NCBI RefSeq assembly: GCF_030160715.1
Contig: NZ_BSOW01000007.1
Location: forward strand, 1 to 64,000
Source: Bradyrhizobium iriomotense
Lineage (GTDB): Bacteria; Pseudomonadota; Alphaproteobacteria; Rhizobiales; Xanthobacteraceae
Length of the DNA: 64,000 nt
Direction: 5' to 3'
The translations under genes were made by a program, and so were the position numbers. The first letter of the stretch is position 1. Each line of letters starts with the position of its first letter. The notes under the pieces were generated by a model. The model searched no databases, had not been told where the DNA came from, and was given only the letters and a program-made list of their open reading frames with translations. Positions 51,332 through 60,242 of this stretch are shown here, piece by piece.

Positions 51332-52647
51332 CAGCCCCCTCCCGCCAGATCGGCGTTGCCGACGGCGTTTTTGGTTTTCGAACCGCTTTTGTCAGCCACC
51401 TGCTTGTACCACGAAATCACCCAGGCCATGGCCCACATGATCAGGATTCCGCAGAGACTAATCAGCGCATGCATGCCCGGGCCGCCGGACACCTCGGCCA
51501 GGATGAAATGGCCGGCAAAGGCCAGGAACACGCCGAGGCAGAAGATCTCCAGCGAATGCTGGCCGCAGAGGATCAGCGGCCTCAGGAGGGGCGATTTCAA
51601 GCCCGGCCAGTCCCGTGGCAGGAAGCGAACGGTGAGCGCGGCCAGCGCCAGGAAATGCGTGAAGCGCAGCACGTCCAGATCGGTCTTGTCGATCGGATAC
51701 ATCCATTGCTCGATCCGTTTCGGCATGAAGTGGGAGAGCTGCGGCACGTACCAGGTCAGCGTCACGTAGAACGCCGCGGCCAGATAAGCGATCGAGATCC
51801 ACATCGTCACGGGTGATGCCAGGATCCGCGACATGCGCCTTGCCCCTCCGAGCGCGCACCAGGCGCCGAACACGAACAACAATTGCCAGGCGAGCGGGTT
51901 GAAGGCCCAGAAGCCGTTCGGGTAAGCCGAAAAATAGAGATCGAACTGCCAGGTCACCGCGTAGAGCGCGACCGACAGGCCGAGCGTGAGATCCGGCTTC
52001 CATTTCATCAGCCAGAGGATCAGCGGCAGCGCCAGCATCAACACGATATAGAGCGGCAGCACGTCCATGTTGACGGGCCGGAAGCGCAAGAGCAGCGCCT
52101 GCACGATGGTGACGTCGGGCTGCTTGAGGAAATCCATGATGCCCATCTCTTCCGTGTAGAGCGGGTTCTCGAAGCTGGTCGCGACGTAGGAGATTTCCGC
52201 GAGGAAGATCGTGAACAGGAAGACGTGGGCGACGTAGATCTGCCAGACCCGGCGCAGGATGCGCGCGGTGGCGATGACGACGCCGGAGTCCAGCATCGCG
52301 CGGCCGTAGACGAAGGCTGCGGTGTAGCCGGAGATGAAGATGAAGATCTCGGTGGCGTCGCTGAAGCCGTAGTTGCGGATGGTGAACCAGGTCAAAAGGT
52401 TCGGCGGCAGGTGGTCGATGAAGATCAGCCACAACGCCAACCCGCGGAACAGGTCGAGGCGAAGCTCACGCTCGCCGATGACGGGCAGCGTGATGGCGGG
52501 CGCCGCCGCGCGCGGCTTTGCCTCCAAGGCCTTAGCCTCCACGGGCTTAGCATCCGAGGACTTAGCATCCGAGGACTTGGCATCCAAGGACTTGGCATCC
52601 GCGGTTCCGGCGATCGGCAATCCCGTCACTTGGTCGGCAATGGTCAT
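51331..52647 (-). CDS. opgC: OpgC-type membrane acyltransferase
   Basis: Polytopic protein of 438 residues from the ATG at 52647. The N-terminal 50 residues are Ala/Lys/Asp/Glu repeats (KSSDA-type) of a soluble tail encoded by a 15-base tandem repeat. LRLDLFRGLALWLIFIDHLP (about 56-75) is the start of the OpgC/acyltransferase-3 fold, with about ten membrane helices and conserved TEIFIFISGYTAAFVYG. OpgC adds succinyl groups to osmoregulated periplasmic glucans. It is first in an operon with two SGNH proteins, the second arm of an apparent acylation-deacylation system. Confidence 0.82.
   Translation of the reverse strand: MTIADQVTGLPIAGTADAKSLDAKSSDAKSSDAKPVEAKALEAKPRAAAPAITLPVIGERELRLDLFRGLALWLIFIDHLPPNLLTWFTIRNYGFSDATEIFIFISGYTAAFVYGRAMLDSGVVIATARILRRVWQIYVAHVFLFTIFLAEISYVATSFENPLYTEEMGIMDFLKQPDVTIVQALLLRFRPVNMDVLPLYIVLMLALPLILWLMKWKPDLTLGLSVALYAVTWQFDLYFSAYPNGFWAFNPLAWQLLFVFGAWCALGGARRMSRILASPVTMWISIAYLAAAFYVTLTWYVPQLSHFMPKRIEQWMYPIDKTDLDVLRFTHFLALAALTVRFLPRDWPGLKSPLLRPLILCGQHSLEIFCLGVFLAFAGHFILAEVSGGPGMHALISLCGILIMWAMAWVISWYKQVADKSGSKTKNAVGNADLAGGG
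52511..52600. repeat. degenerate 15-base tandem repeat within opgC
   Basis: Six 15-base units, the last four close to GAGGACTTAGCATCC, encode the Ala-Lys-Ser-x-Asp style repeats near the OpgC N-terminus. Units 3-6 differ at only a few positions, so copy number could vary between strains in multiples of five residues without a frameshift. Confidence 0.85.
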
Positions 52648-52826
52648 CGGGGCCAAAACCCTTGCGCAAATCGCGGCGTTTGAGGAGTGTACCGGGCGGC
52701 TGGCCTGCTCGCAAAGCGACCGGATCACATTGGAGTGTAACTACGGTACCAATTCGGGCGGCACGATGTCGCTGACGCTGCGGGCCACGATTGGTTCCCG
52801 GCAAGGTTTTCGTTATGATGGCAACC

Positions 52827-53222
52827 ATGTACCGTGCCGTGACCCGCCAGATCGAAGTGACCGTCGAGCCGAACTTTGTCCCGGAGCAGTCGTCAGCCGA
52901 GCGCTCGCGCTACTTCTGGGCCTATACCATCGTGATCACCAATTCCGGCGACGAAACCGTGCAGCTGAAGACGCGGCACTGGATCATCACCGACGCGACG
53001 GGGCGGCAGCAGGAGGTCAAGGGCGAAGGCGTGATCGGCGAGCAGCCGATCCTCGCGCCCGGCGAGCGCTACGAATACACCTCCGGCGTCCCGCTCTCGA
53101 CCGCCTCGGGCTTCATGACCGGCCGCTACCAGATGGTCAACGAAAGCGGCGAGCGCTTCGAGATCGATGTGCCAACGTTCTCGCTGGACAGCCCGGACGG
53201 CGGCAAGCGGGTGTTGAATTGA
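52827..53222 (+). CDS. apaG: Co2+/Mg2+ efflux protein ApaG
   Basis: Protein of 131 residues, the normal ApaG length, with an immunoglobulin-like beta fold. It starts MYRAVTRQIEVTVEPNFV, has YFWAYTIVITNSGDE, the glycine-rich loop GEGVIGEQP, and ends in a YEYTSGVPLSTASGFMTGRY strand set. ApaG is linked genetically to cobalt resistance and to Ap4A metabolism in enterics; the mechanism is unclear. metZ-apaG neighbours are common in alphaproteobacteria; here the opgC operon lies between them. Confidence 0.93.
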   Translation: MYRAVTRQIEVTVEPNFVPEQSSAERSRYFWAYTIVITNSGDETVQLKTRHWIITDATGRQQEVKGEGVIGEQPILAPGERYEYTSGVPLSTASGFMTGRYQMVNESGERFEIDVPTFSLDSPDGGKRVLN

Positions 53223-53237
53223 CGCACGGTGCGCTGC

Positions 53238-53328
53238 CGTAGGGTGGGTTAGCCGAAGGCGTAACCCACCTCTTTGGTTTCCACGCGGATAGATTTTGGT
53301 GGGTTACGCTTCGCTAACCCACCCTACG
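53238..53328. repeat. MITE-like inverted repeat (CGTAGGGTGGG family), copy 2
   Basis: A 91-base element with ends CGTAGGGTGGGTTAGCCG and CGCTAACCCACCCTACG. Its left part is the reverse complement of the right part of copy 1 at 49449-49537, so the copies face each other across the SGNH-opgC-apaG segment. It lies between apaG and hslO. Confidence 0.82.
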
Positions 53329-53344
53329 ATTTCCGAGTGTTTGG

Positions 53345-54352
53345 CTACGCGTTTTCCACGCCCGCCTCGTGCGGCGTGAATTGATACACCGAGCTGCAGA
53401 ACTCGCAGGTCACGACGACCTTGTCGTCCTTGACCATCGCGGCGCGGTCGTCCGGCGTGAAGCTTTTCAGCATCGCCGCCACTGCGTCGCGCGAGCAGGA
53501 GCATTCCGCTTTCAGATTTTGCGGATTGAACACGCGCACGCCGCGCTCGTGGAAGAGGCGGTACAGCAGCCGCTCACCGGAGAGATCGGGATCGATCAGC
53601 TCGACGTCCTCGACCGTGCCGATCAGCGAGCGCGCTTCGACCCAGGCATCGTCCTCGGCGACCGTATGCGGCGTGGTGCCTTCGGGCGCGTCGCCGGGAT
53701 GCAGGTCGGCCTGGCGCGCGCGCTCCGGCGCCTTCGGCAGGAACTGCATCAAGAGGCCGCCGGCGCGCCAGCGGTGCTTGCCACCGTCGCTCGAGCGCCA
53801 TTCCTCGCCGACGGCGAGACGAACCTGGGTCGGGATCTGCTCGGAGCGCAGGAAGTACTCATGAGCGGCGTCTTCCAGGCTGCCGCCGTCGAGTGCAACG
53901 AGGCCCTGGTAGCGGCTCATGTCCGAGCCCTGGTCGATGGTCATGGCGAGATGGCCGCGGCCGAGCAGCGTGCCGGAGTCCTTGGTCTCGCCCAGGCGCG
54001 AGGCGTCGTAGCGAGCATAGGCGCGCAGGCGGTCGGGCGCCTTGAGGTCGACCACCAGGAACGACACCGGGCCGTCGGTCTGGGCCTGGAGGATGAAGCG
54101 GCCCTCGAATTTCAGCGCCGAGCCGAGCAGCGTCGTCAGCACGATGGCCTCGCCGAGCAGCTTGCCGACCGGCGCGGGGTAATCGTGCTTGGTGAGGATA
54201 TCGTCGAGCGCTGGCCCGAGCCGGGTCAAGCGCCCGCGCACGTCGAGCGCATCGACCTCGAAGGGCAGCACGGCATCGTCGACGGGAACGGAAGACGGCG
54301 CACGAACCGGGCTTTCAGGCCCGGCTTTGATGTCAGGGGATTGGGAGACCAT
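53345..54352 (-). CDS. hslO: Hsp33 redox-regulated molecular chaperone
   Basis: Protein of 335 residues. The N-terminal substrate-binding domain contains GEAIVLTTLLGSALKFEGRF, and the C-terminal zinc switch has the four cysteines in ECSCSRDAV (about 289-297) and CEFCSSVY (about 321-328). Hsp33 is activated by oxidative unfolding when these cysteines form disulfides. It is slightly longer at the N-terminus than E. coli HslO. It lies downstream of argF on the same strand, as in other rhizobia, but a repeat separates them. Confidence 0.94.
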   Translation of the reverse strand: MVSQSPDIKAGPESPVRAPSSVPVDDAVLPFEVDALDVRGRLTRLGPALDDILTKHDYPAPVGKLLGEAIVLTTLLGSALKFEGRFILQAQTDGPVSFLVVDLKAPDRLRAYARYDASRLGETKDSGTLLGRGHLAMTIDQGSDMSRYQGLVALDGGSLEDAAHEYFLRSEQIPTQVRLAVGEEWRSSDGGKHRWRAGGLLMQFLPKAPERARQADLHPGDAPEGTTPHTVAEDDAWVEARSLIGTVEDVELIDPDLSGERLLYRLFHERGVRVFNPQNLKAECSCSRDAVAAMLKSFTPDDRAAMVKDDKVVVTCEFCSSVYQFTPHEAGVENA

Positions 54353-54438
54353 GGCGCTCTATCTGGGGTCGGAGGAGATGAAATGGAAGGGGGCGACGAG
54401 GCAGCGTGTTCCGGACGCGGATTGTGCCGCAAATTTCG

Positions 54439-54583
54439 GGGTCGTCCCGGCGCGCGCAGCGCGAGCCCGGGACCCATAATCACAGGAAGTCGCTTGGCGA
54501 AGACTCGGAGTTGTCATCTCGTGCCACCACGTAATCCTGTGGCTATGGGTCCCGGATCTGCGCTTCGCTTGTCCGAGACGACA
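54439..54583. repeat. palindromic repeat of the GTCGTCCCGG...GGGACCCATA type
   Basis: Ends GGGTCGTCCCGG and CCGAGACGACA with inner GGGACCCATAATCACAGG and CCTGTGGCTATGGGTCCC, strongly complementary. It occupies most of the 272-base spacer between argF and hslO. It is the same family as 19954-20097. Confidence 0.72.
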
Positions 54584-54624
54584 GCGGTGTGTGAAGCGAC
54601 AGCGACGCCTCACACTGCTCGTCG

Positions 54625-55548
54625 TTACTTCACCGCGTCAAAACACCAGGCCAGAATGCCCTTCTGCGCGTGCAGGCGGTTTTCGGCCTCGTCAAACACG
54701 ACCGATTGCGGGCCATCGATCACCTCGTCGGTGACCTCCTCGCCGCGATGGGCGGGCAGGCAGTGCATGAACAGCGCGTCGGGTTTGGCGAACGACATCA
54801 GCTTGGCATTGACCTGATAGGGCTTGAGCACGTTGTGGCGGTGCTCGCCTTCCTTGTCGCCCATCGAGACCCAGGTGTCGGTGACGACGCAATCGGCGTC
54901 GCGCACCGCGGCTTCCGCATCGGTGCCGAGCATGATCGATGCGCCCGTCGCCTTGACCCAGTCGCGCATCGCCTTTTTCGGCGCGAGCTCCGGCGGGGTC
55001 GCGACATTGAGATTGAACTTGAAGCGCTCGGCGGCATGCGCCCAGGAGGCGAGCACGTTGTTGTCGTCGCCGGTCCAGGCCACCGTCTTGCCCTCGATCG
55101 GCCCGCGATGCTCCTCATAGGTCATGAGGTCGGCCATCACCTGGCAGGGATGCGAGCGCCGCGTCAGCCCGTTGATGACGGGCACGGTCGCGTTGGCCGC
55201 GAGCTCGAGCAGCGCATCGTGATTGAGGATGCGGATCATGATCGCATCGACATAGCGCGACAGCACGCGCGCGGTGTCGGCGATGGTCTCGCCGCGGCCG
55301 AGCTGCATCTCGGCACCGGTGAGCATGATGGGCTCGCCGCCGAGCTGGCGCATGGCGACATCGAACGACACCCGCGTCCGCGTCGACGGGCGCTCGAAGA
55401 TCATCGCCAGCGTCTTGCCCTCGAGCGGCTTGACCGGCTGATGCGCCTTCTGCTTCGCCTTCATTGCGGAAGAGGCGGCGAGCATGCTCTTGAGCTCGGA
55501 CAGCGGCAGCTCGTTGATGTCCAGGAAGTGCTTGGGCGCTTTGCTCAT
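54625..55548 (-). CDS. argF: ornithine carbamoyltransferase
   Basis: Protein of 307 residues that makes citrulline from ornithine and carbamoyl phosphate in arginine synthesis. The carbamoyl phosphate site is STRTRVSF (about 55-62), with HPCQ later, and the ornithine-binding [12 protein letters not shown] near residue 264. Length is normal. Its ATG shares one base with the argD stop, so argD and argF are translated together. Confidence 0.96.
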   Translation of the reverse strand: MSKAPKHFLDINELPLSELKSMLAASSAMKAKQKAHQPVKPLEGKTLAMIFERPSTRTRVSFDVAMRQLGGEPIMLTGAEMQLGRGETIADTARVLSRYVDAIMIRILNHDALLELAANATVPVINGLTRRSHPCQVMADLMTYEEHRGPIEGKTVAWTGDDNNVLASWAHAAERFKFNLNVATPPELAPKKAMRDWVKATGASIMLGTDAEAAVRDADCVVTDTWVSMGDKEGEHRHNVLKPYQVNAKLMSFAKPDALFMHCLPAHRGEEVTDEVIDGPQSVVFDEAENRLHAQKGILAWCFDAVK

Positions 55549-56765
55549 CAGCTTGCCGCCGGTGTCTTGAGACTGGATGCGAGCGCCGTGCAGGCGCGCT
55601 CGAGTCGCGCGACGCCTTCCTCGATCTCGCCTTCCGTGACGATCAAAGGCGGCAGGAAGCGCACGACATTATCGCCGGCGCCGACGGTGAGAAGCTTTTG
55701 GTCGCGCAAGGCCGAGACGAGGTCGCCCGAGGGCACCACGGCCTTGATGCCGATCAAGAGCCCCTCGCCGCGCACCTCGCTGACGATTTCGGGATGGCGG
55801 TCGATCACGGAGGCGAGCTTCTGCTTGAGCAGCAGCGACATCTTCTGCACGTGGTCGAAGAAGCCGGGCTGGAGCATGACGTCGAGCACGGCGTTCGCCG
55901 CGGAGACGGCGAGCGGATTGCCGCCGAAGGTCGAGCCGTGCGAGCCCGGCGTCATGCCGGAGGCTGCCTCGGCCGTCGCAAGGCAGGCGCCGATCGGAAA
56001 GCCGCCGCCGAGCGCTTTCGCAAGCGACATCACGTCAGGGGTCACGCCGAGACGGCGATGCGCGAACAGATCGCCGGTGCGGCCCATGCCGGTCTGCACC
56101 TCGTCGAAGGCAAGCAAAAGGCCATGCTCGTCGCAGAGCTGGCGCAGCGCGCGATAGAAGGCGGGAGGCGCCGAGCGCACGCCACCCTCGCCCTGGATCG
56201 GTTCGATCAGAATGCCCGCGGTCTGCGGGCCGATCGCCTTCTTGACGGCTTCGAGGTCGCCATGCGGCACCTGGTCGAACCCGTCCATGGGCGGACCAAA
56301 GCCTTCGAGATATTTTGCAGACCCGGTGGCGGCGAGCGTTGCCAGCGTGCGGCCATGGAAGGCGCCCTCGAAGGTGATCATGCGGTAGCGCTCGGGATGG
56401 CCCTTGGTGGCATGATAGCGGCGTACCACCTTGATCACGCATTCCATCGCCTCGGCGCCGGAATTGCAGAAGAACACGAAGTCCGCAAAGCTCTCGTTGC
56501 AGAGCCTGACCGCGAGCTTCTCGCCATCCGGGCTCTGAAACAGGTTCGACATGTGCCAGAGTTTCGTGGCCTGCTCCTGCAAGGCCTTGACCAAGGCAGG
56601 ATGCGCATGTCCCAGCGCATTCACGGCGACACCCGAGGTGAAATCGAGATAGCGCTCGCCGTTGGTCGCGACCAGCCAGCAGCCTTCGCCGCGCTCGAAG
56701 CCGAGCTCGGCCCTGGCGAATACGGGAAGCAGATGCGTCGCGGCGCTTTTGGTCATGACGGTCAC
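55548..56765 (-). CDS. argD: acetylornithine aminotransferase
   Basis: PLP class III aminotransferase of 405 residues; an ATG at 56756 is an equally possible start three codons in. Key segments: [11 protein letters not shown] (about 100), [22 protein letters not shown] with the PLP aspartate, and [13 protein letters not shown] with the Schiff-base lysine (about 253). It supplies N-acetylornithine (and possibly succinyl-diaminopimelate transamination). First gene of argD-argF, divergent from gcrA across a 449-base spacer. Confidence 0.94.
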   Translation of the reverse strand: MTVMTKSAATHLLPVFARAELGFERGEGCWLVATNGERYLDFTSGVAVNALGHAHPALVKALQEQATKLWHMSNLFQSPDGEKLAVRLCNESFADFVFFCNSGAEAMECVIKVVRRYHATKGHPERYRMITFEGAFHGRTLATLAATGSAKYLEGFGPPMDGFDQVPHGDLEAVKKAIGPQTAGILIEPIQGEGGVRSAPPAFYRALRQLCDEHGLLLAFDEVQTGMGRTGDLFAHRRLGVTPDVMSLAKALGGGFPIGACLATAEAASGMTPGSHGSTFGGNPLAVSAANAVLDVMLQPGFFDHVQKMSLLLKQKLASVIDRHPEIVSEVRGEGLLIGIKAVVPSGDLVSALRDQKLLTVGAGDNVVRFLPPLIVTEGEIEEGVARLERACTALASSLKTPAAS

Positions 56766-57214
56766 TTGGATGTTGAGGCTGGCTCACGAGACTGCGTTGC
56801 GCAGCGCATCATTGACCTGCCCGGAAAACGAAACGTGCCGCCTTTTAAGGGCGGCACGTGTCACTATTTTATGCCTGGAAAAACCGCTGTCAATGCCGCC
56901 AGAAGGCCCTGCAAGGCGTGCGACCCGTAGTCTTGCGGTGGCAATTTTGAGCTATTTTTGCGACGGAACATGTGGACGCGGAGCCGCAGACTCTTGCGCG
57001 GGAGTCACGCCATATTGTAGCGTTTCCCCTGTCAGATACGACATCTCGTGCAGCAGTTCTGATCCTCTAAGTCCTTATGTACCGGCGTAACGTTCGGGTG
57101 CCTCGATCGCGCCCGGCGAGCCTTAAGGGATTCTGGCGGCACGGGTTTTTCGAGGCTTAGACATCGTCACGCAGCCCCAAGGATTGGCAGGCGCGCGGCG
57201 AGGGGAAGGGTGCA
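56766..57214. promoter_or_regulatory. argD/gcrA divergent spacer
   Basis: A 449-base region with no gene. It holds a perfect inverted repeat ACGTGCCGCC/GGCGGCACGT at 56833-56859 with a TTTTAAG loop, which as RNA would be a strong hairpin 68 bases before argD and could act as a leader attenuator. A single GANTC (GAGTC) CcrM methylation site is at 57002. The remainder is a moderately AT-richer stretch before gcrA (57010-57090), the likely gcrA promoter area. Confidence 0.5.
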
Positions 57215-57727
57215 ATGACGGTTTTGACCTGGTCCGACGATCGCGTCGAGCAGTTGAAAAAGCTCTGGGAGGCCGGGCTTTCGGCCAGCCAGATCGCTGC
57301 CGAACTCGGCAACGTGACGCGGAATGCCGTAATCGGCAAGGTGCACCGGCTGGGCCTGTCCGGCCGCGCCAAGAGCCCGTCCTCGGCGGCTCCCCGGCCG
57401 CGCAAGGCGCGCCCCGCACAGCACATGATGCGGGTGAGCCGCCCGATTGCCCGCGGCAACACCGCACTCGCCCAGGCCTTCGAGGTCGAAGTCGAGCCCG
57501 ATCCGATCACCTATGACAATGTCGTTCCGATGAGCCAGCGCCTGTCGCTGCTCGAGCTCAACGAGGCGACCTGCCACTGGCCGGTCGGCGATCCCTCGAG
57601 CCCGGACTTCTTCTTCTGCGGCGGCAAATCACTCTCGGGCCTGCCCTACTGCGCGCAGCACTCGCGCGTCGCCTACCAGCCGGCGGCGGATCGCCGGCGT
57701 GCACCGGCGAAACCCGGCACGCGGTGA
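57215..57727 (+). CDS. gcrA: GcrA cell cycle regulator
   Basis: Protein of 170 residues. The N-terminal helix-turn-helix MTVLTWSDDRVEQLKKLWEA then SASQIAAELGNVTRNAVIGK (about 1-50) is the GcrA sigma70-cofactor DNA-binding domain, which in Caulobacter recognises GANTC sites methylated by CcrM and activates division and polarity genes. A basic, proline-rich linker follows, and the C-terminal sigma-interacting domain contains ATCHWPVGDPSSPDFFFCGG, with the conserved cysteines. It is monocistronic with GGGAAGGG before the ATG. Confidence 0.95.
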   Translation: MTVLTWSDDRVEQLKKLWEAGLSASQIAAELGNVTRNAVIGKVHRLGLSGRAKSPSSAAPRPRKARPAQHMMRVSRPIARGNTALAQAFEVEVEPDPITYDNVVPMSQRLSLLELNEATCHWPVGDPSSPDFFFCGGKSLSGLPYCAQHSRVAYQPAADRRRAPAKPGTR

Positions 57728-57791
57728 GAGAGCTGATTTTAGTCGGCGATCAAGTTGTGGGCCGTCACACGATGACGGCTCACCTCACTAG

Positions 57792-57930
57792 GTGTCGCCC
57801 CGGCGAAGGCCGGGACAATTACCCCCAGGGCGCAGTTGCTGCGCGAGGTAGTAACCCAGAGTCCCCCTGACAACATCCGCCTGTGTTCATGGATCCCGGG
57901 CTCGCGCTTTGCACGCCCCGGGATGACGAC
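57792..57930. repeat. palindromic repeat after gcrA and phoB
   Basis: Ends GGTGTCGCCCCGGCGAAGGCC and GCACGCCCCGGGATGACGAC are imperfect inverted copies. A separate perfect seven-base hairpin GCCGTCA/TGACGGC precedes it at 57761-57779. It lies between the convergent gcrA and phoB genes, so it may end transcription of both, though without a T-run. Confidence 0.6.
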
Positions 57931-57970
57931 TGAATTTGCGGCGCACGACTGAGCTTCTGGCGGCAGCCCA

Positions 57971-58681
57971 CTAACCCGTTTGCTCGGCCTTCGCGAAACG
58001 ATCATCCAGCGCGTAGCCGGCGCCGCGGACGGTGCGGATCGGGTCCTGCTCGCGGCCGAGATTGAGCAGCTTGCGCAGGCGTCCGATGTGGACGTCGACG
58101 GTGCGCTCGTCGATATAGATGTCGCGGCCCCACACACTGTCGAGCAGCTGCTCGCGCGAGAACACGCGGCCGGGATGCTCCAGGAAGAACTCCAGGAGGC
58201 GATATTCGGTCGGGCCGAGGTCGATCGGCCGTCCGGAGCGCGCAACGCGGCGCTTCTCGCGATCGAGCTCGATGTCGCCATAGGCGAGCACGGTCGCAAG
58301 CCGCTCCGGGCTTGCACGCCGCAGAAGACCCTTCACACGCGCCAGCAACTCGGGCACCGAAAACGGCTTGACGATGTAGTCGTCGGCGCCGGTGGCAAGC
58401 CCGCGCACACGCTCGCTCTCCTCGCCGCGTGCGGTGAGCATGATGATCGGCAGCCCCTTGGTCTCGGGCCGTGTACGAAGCCTGCGGCACAGCTCGATGC
58501 CGGACAGTCCCGGCAGCATCCAGTCCAGCACGATCAGATCGGGGATGTGCTCCTTGAGGCGGGTATCGGCGTCGTCGCCGCGCATCACCGTCTCGACATC
58601 GTAGCCGTCGCCTTCGAGGTTGTAGCGCAACAGCTCGGTCAGCGCTTCCTCGTCCTCAACAACCATAATGCGTGCGCCCAT
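57971..58681 (-). CDS. phoB: phosphate regulon response regulator PhoB
   Basis: Protein of 236 residues. The receiver domain has the acidic pair VEDEEAL (about 7-13), phosphorylation aspartate in LIVLDWMLPG (about 54) and the lysine of VKPFSVPEL. The C-terminal OmpR-type winged helix has TEYRLLEFFLEHPGRV and RTVDVHIGRLRKLL. PhoB binds Pho boxes and activates pst genes when phosphorylated by PhoR. It is the last gene of phoR-pstSCAB-phoU-phoB, 14 bases after phoU, with AAGGAG before the ATG. Confidence 0.96.
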   Translation of the reverse strand: MGARIMVVEDEEALTELLRYNLEGDGYDVETVMRGDDADTRLKEHIPDLIVLDWMLPGLSGIELCRRLRTRPETKGLPIIMLTARGEESERVRGLATGADDYIVKPFSVPELLARVKGLLRRASPERLATVLAYGDIELDREKRRVARSGRPIDLGPTEYRLLEFFLEHPGRVFSREQLLDSVWGRDIYIDERTVDVHIGRLRKLLNLGREQDPIRTVRGAGYALDDRFAKAEQTG

Positions 58682-58695
58682 GGCGTCGTCGCTCC

Positions 58696-59412
58696 TTAAG
58701 TGTTCGGCAAGGTCGTGGCGAAGGTCGTCATGTCGCCCTTCGGACGCTTGTCCGCGATGGCCTGACCTTCGATCATGTAGAAGACGGTCTCGGCGATGTT
58801 GGTTGCGTGGTCGCCGATCCGCTCGATGTTCTTGGCGCAGAACATCAGGTGGATGCAGAACGAGATGTTGCGCGGATCCTCCATCATGTAGGTGAGGAGT
58901 TCGCGGAAAAGCGAGGTGCAGATCGCGTCGACCTCCTCGTCACCCTTCCACACCATCATCGCCGCCGGCAGGTCATGCGCCGCATAGGCGTCCAGCACCG
59001 ACTTGACCTGCTGCTGCACGAGGTCGGTCATGTGCTCCAGGCCGCGGAACAGCTTGAGCGGATGGAAATCGGTCTCGAGCGCGGCGACGCGCTTGCCCAT
59101 GTTCTTGGCGAGGTCGCCGATCCGCTCCAGGTCGGTCGCAACGCGCATCGCGCCGACGATCTCGCGCAGGTCGACCGCCATCGGCTGGCGGCGCGCGATC
59201 GTGAGCACGGCACGCTCCTCGATCTTCTTCTGGAGCGCGTCGATCTCGGCATCGGTCGCCACCACGCGCTGGCCGAGCGCAACGTCGCGGCGGATCAGCG
59301 CATCGACGGAATCGACGATCATGCGTTCGGCAAGGCCGCCCATCTCCGCAACGAGCCGCGTGAGCTCCTGGAGGTCGGTGTCGAAGGCCTTTGCGGTATG
59401 TTCAGAAGCCAT
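58696..59412 (-). CDS. phoU: phosphate signalling complex protein PhoU
   Basis: Protein of 238 residues made of two PhoU three-helix repeats, each with the metal-binding E/D-x-x-x-D motif: LERIGDLAKNMGKRV (about 100) and IERIGDHATNIAETV (about 205). PhoU signals high phosphate from the Pst transporter to PhoR, keeping PhoB inactive. GGAG lies eight bases before the ATG. pstB is 11 bases upstream, which with phoB downstream fits one transcript. The frame continues to 59781, but only through pstB sequence. Confidence 0.96.
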   Translation of the reverse strand: MASEHTAKAFDTDLQELTRLVAEMGGLAERMIVDSVDALIRRDVALGQRVVATDAEIDALQKKIEERAVLTIARRQPMAVDLREIVGAMRVATDLERIGDLAKNMGKRVAALETDFHPLKLFRGLEHMTDLVQQQVKSVLDAYAAHDLPAAMMVWKGDEEVDAICTSLFRELLTYMMEDPRNISFCIHLMFCAKNIERIGDHATNIAETVFYMIEGQAIADKRPKGDMTTFATTLPNT

Positions 59413-59423
59413 TTCTTGTCTCC

Positions 59424-60242
59424 TCAGCCGAAGCGGCCGGTGATGTAGTCCTGGGTGCGCCGGTCGCTGGGCGACGTGAAGATCTTGCTGGTCTCGTCGA
59501 ACTCGATCAGTTCGCCGAGATACATGAAAGCGGTCTTGTCGGAGACGCGCGCCGCCTGCTGCATGTTGTGCGTGACGATCGCGATTGTGTAGTCCTCGGC
59601 GAGCTCCTGGATCAGCTCCTCGACCTTGGCGGTCGAGATCGGATCGAGCGCCGAGCAGGGCTCGTCGAACAGGATCACCTCGGGACGCACCGCCACGGTG
59701 CGGGCGATGCAGAGGCGTTGCTGCTGGCCGCCGGAGAGCGACAGGCCGGACGCGTTGAGCTTGTCCTTGACCTCGTTCCACAGCGCGCCGCCGCGCAGCG
59801 CCTTCTCGACCCGGTCGTCCATCTCGGACTTCGAGATCTTCTCGTAGAGGCGGATGCCGAAGGCGATGTTCTCGTAGATCGTCATCGGGAACGGCGTCGG
59901 CTTCTGGAACACCATGCCGACCCGGGCCCGCAGCAGGTTGAGGTCGAGCCTGGGGTCGAGGATGTTGGTCTGGTCGAGCATGAGCTGACCGGTGGCGCGC
60001 TGGCCCGGATAGAGATCGTACATCCGGTTGAAGATGCGCAGCAGGGTCGACTTGCCACAGCCGGACGGGCCGATGAACGCCGTGACGCGGTTGGTACCGA
60101 GCGTCAGGTTGATGTTCTTCAGCGCGTGGTGCTCGCCGTAGTAGAAATTGAGGTTGCGCACCGTCACCTTCGCCGGCGCCTCAGGCAGTGTCGGCGACGC
60201 CGCGCGCCCGGTGGAACTTACGGAAACGGACAGATCGCTCAT
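59424..60242 (-). CDS. pstB: phosphate ABC transporter ATP-binding protein PstB
   Basis: ATPase of 272 residues with Walker [11 protein letters not shown] (about 57-66), Q-loop [10 protein letters not shown], signature LSGGQQQRL, Walker [14 protein letters not shown] and the H-loop IVTHNMQQ. The motif [12 protein letters not shown] after the Q-loop is characteristic of PstB. A polar N-terminal extension of about 20 residues is present. It drives phosphate import with PstSCA. It overlaps the pstA stop by four bases. Confidence 0.97.
   Translation of the reverse strand: MSDLSVSVSSTGRAASPTLPEAPAKVTVRNLNFYYGEHHALKNINLTLGTNRVTAFIGPSGCGKSTLLRIFNRMYDLYPGQRATGQLMLDQTNILDPRLDLNLLRARVGMVFQKPTPFPMTIYENIAFGIRLYEKISKSEMDDRVEKALRGGALWNEVKDKLNASGLSLSGGQQQRLCIARTVAVRPEVILFDEPCSALDPISTAKVEELIQELAEDYTIAIVTHNMQQAARVSDKTAFMYLGELIEFDETSKIFTSPSDRRTQDYITGRFG

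Noticed and set aside
52511..52600. CRISPR-like repeat array
   Set aside because: Units are 15 bases without spacers and lie within a coding sequence.
57167..57577. Antisense open frames over gcrA
   Set aside because: gcrA is strongly supported on the plus strand and the antisense frames have no features.
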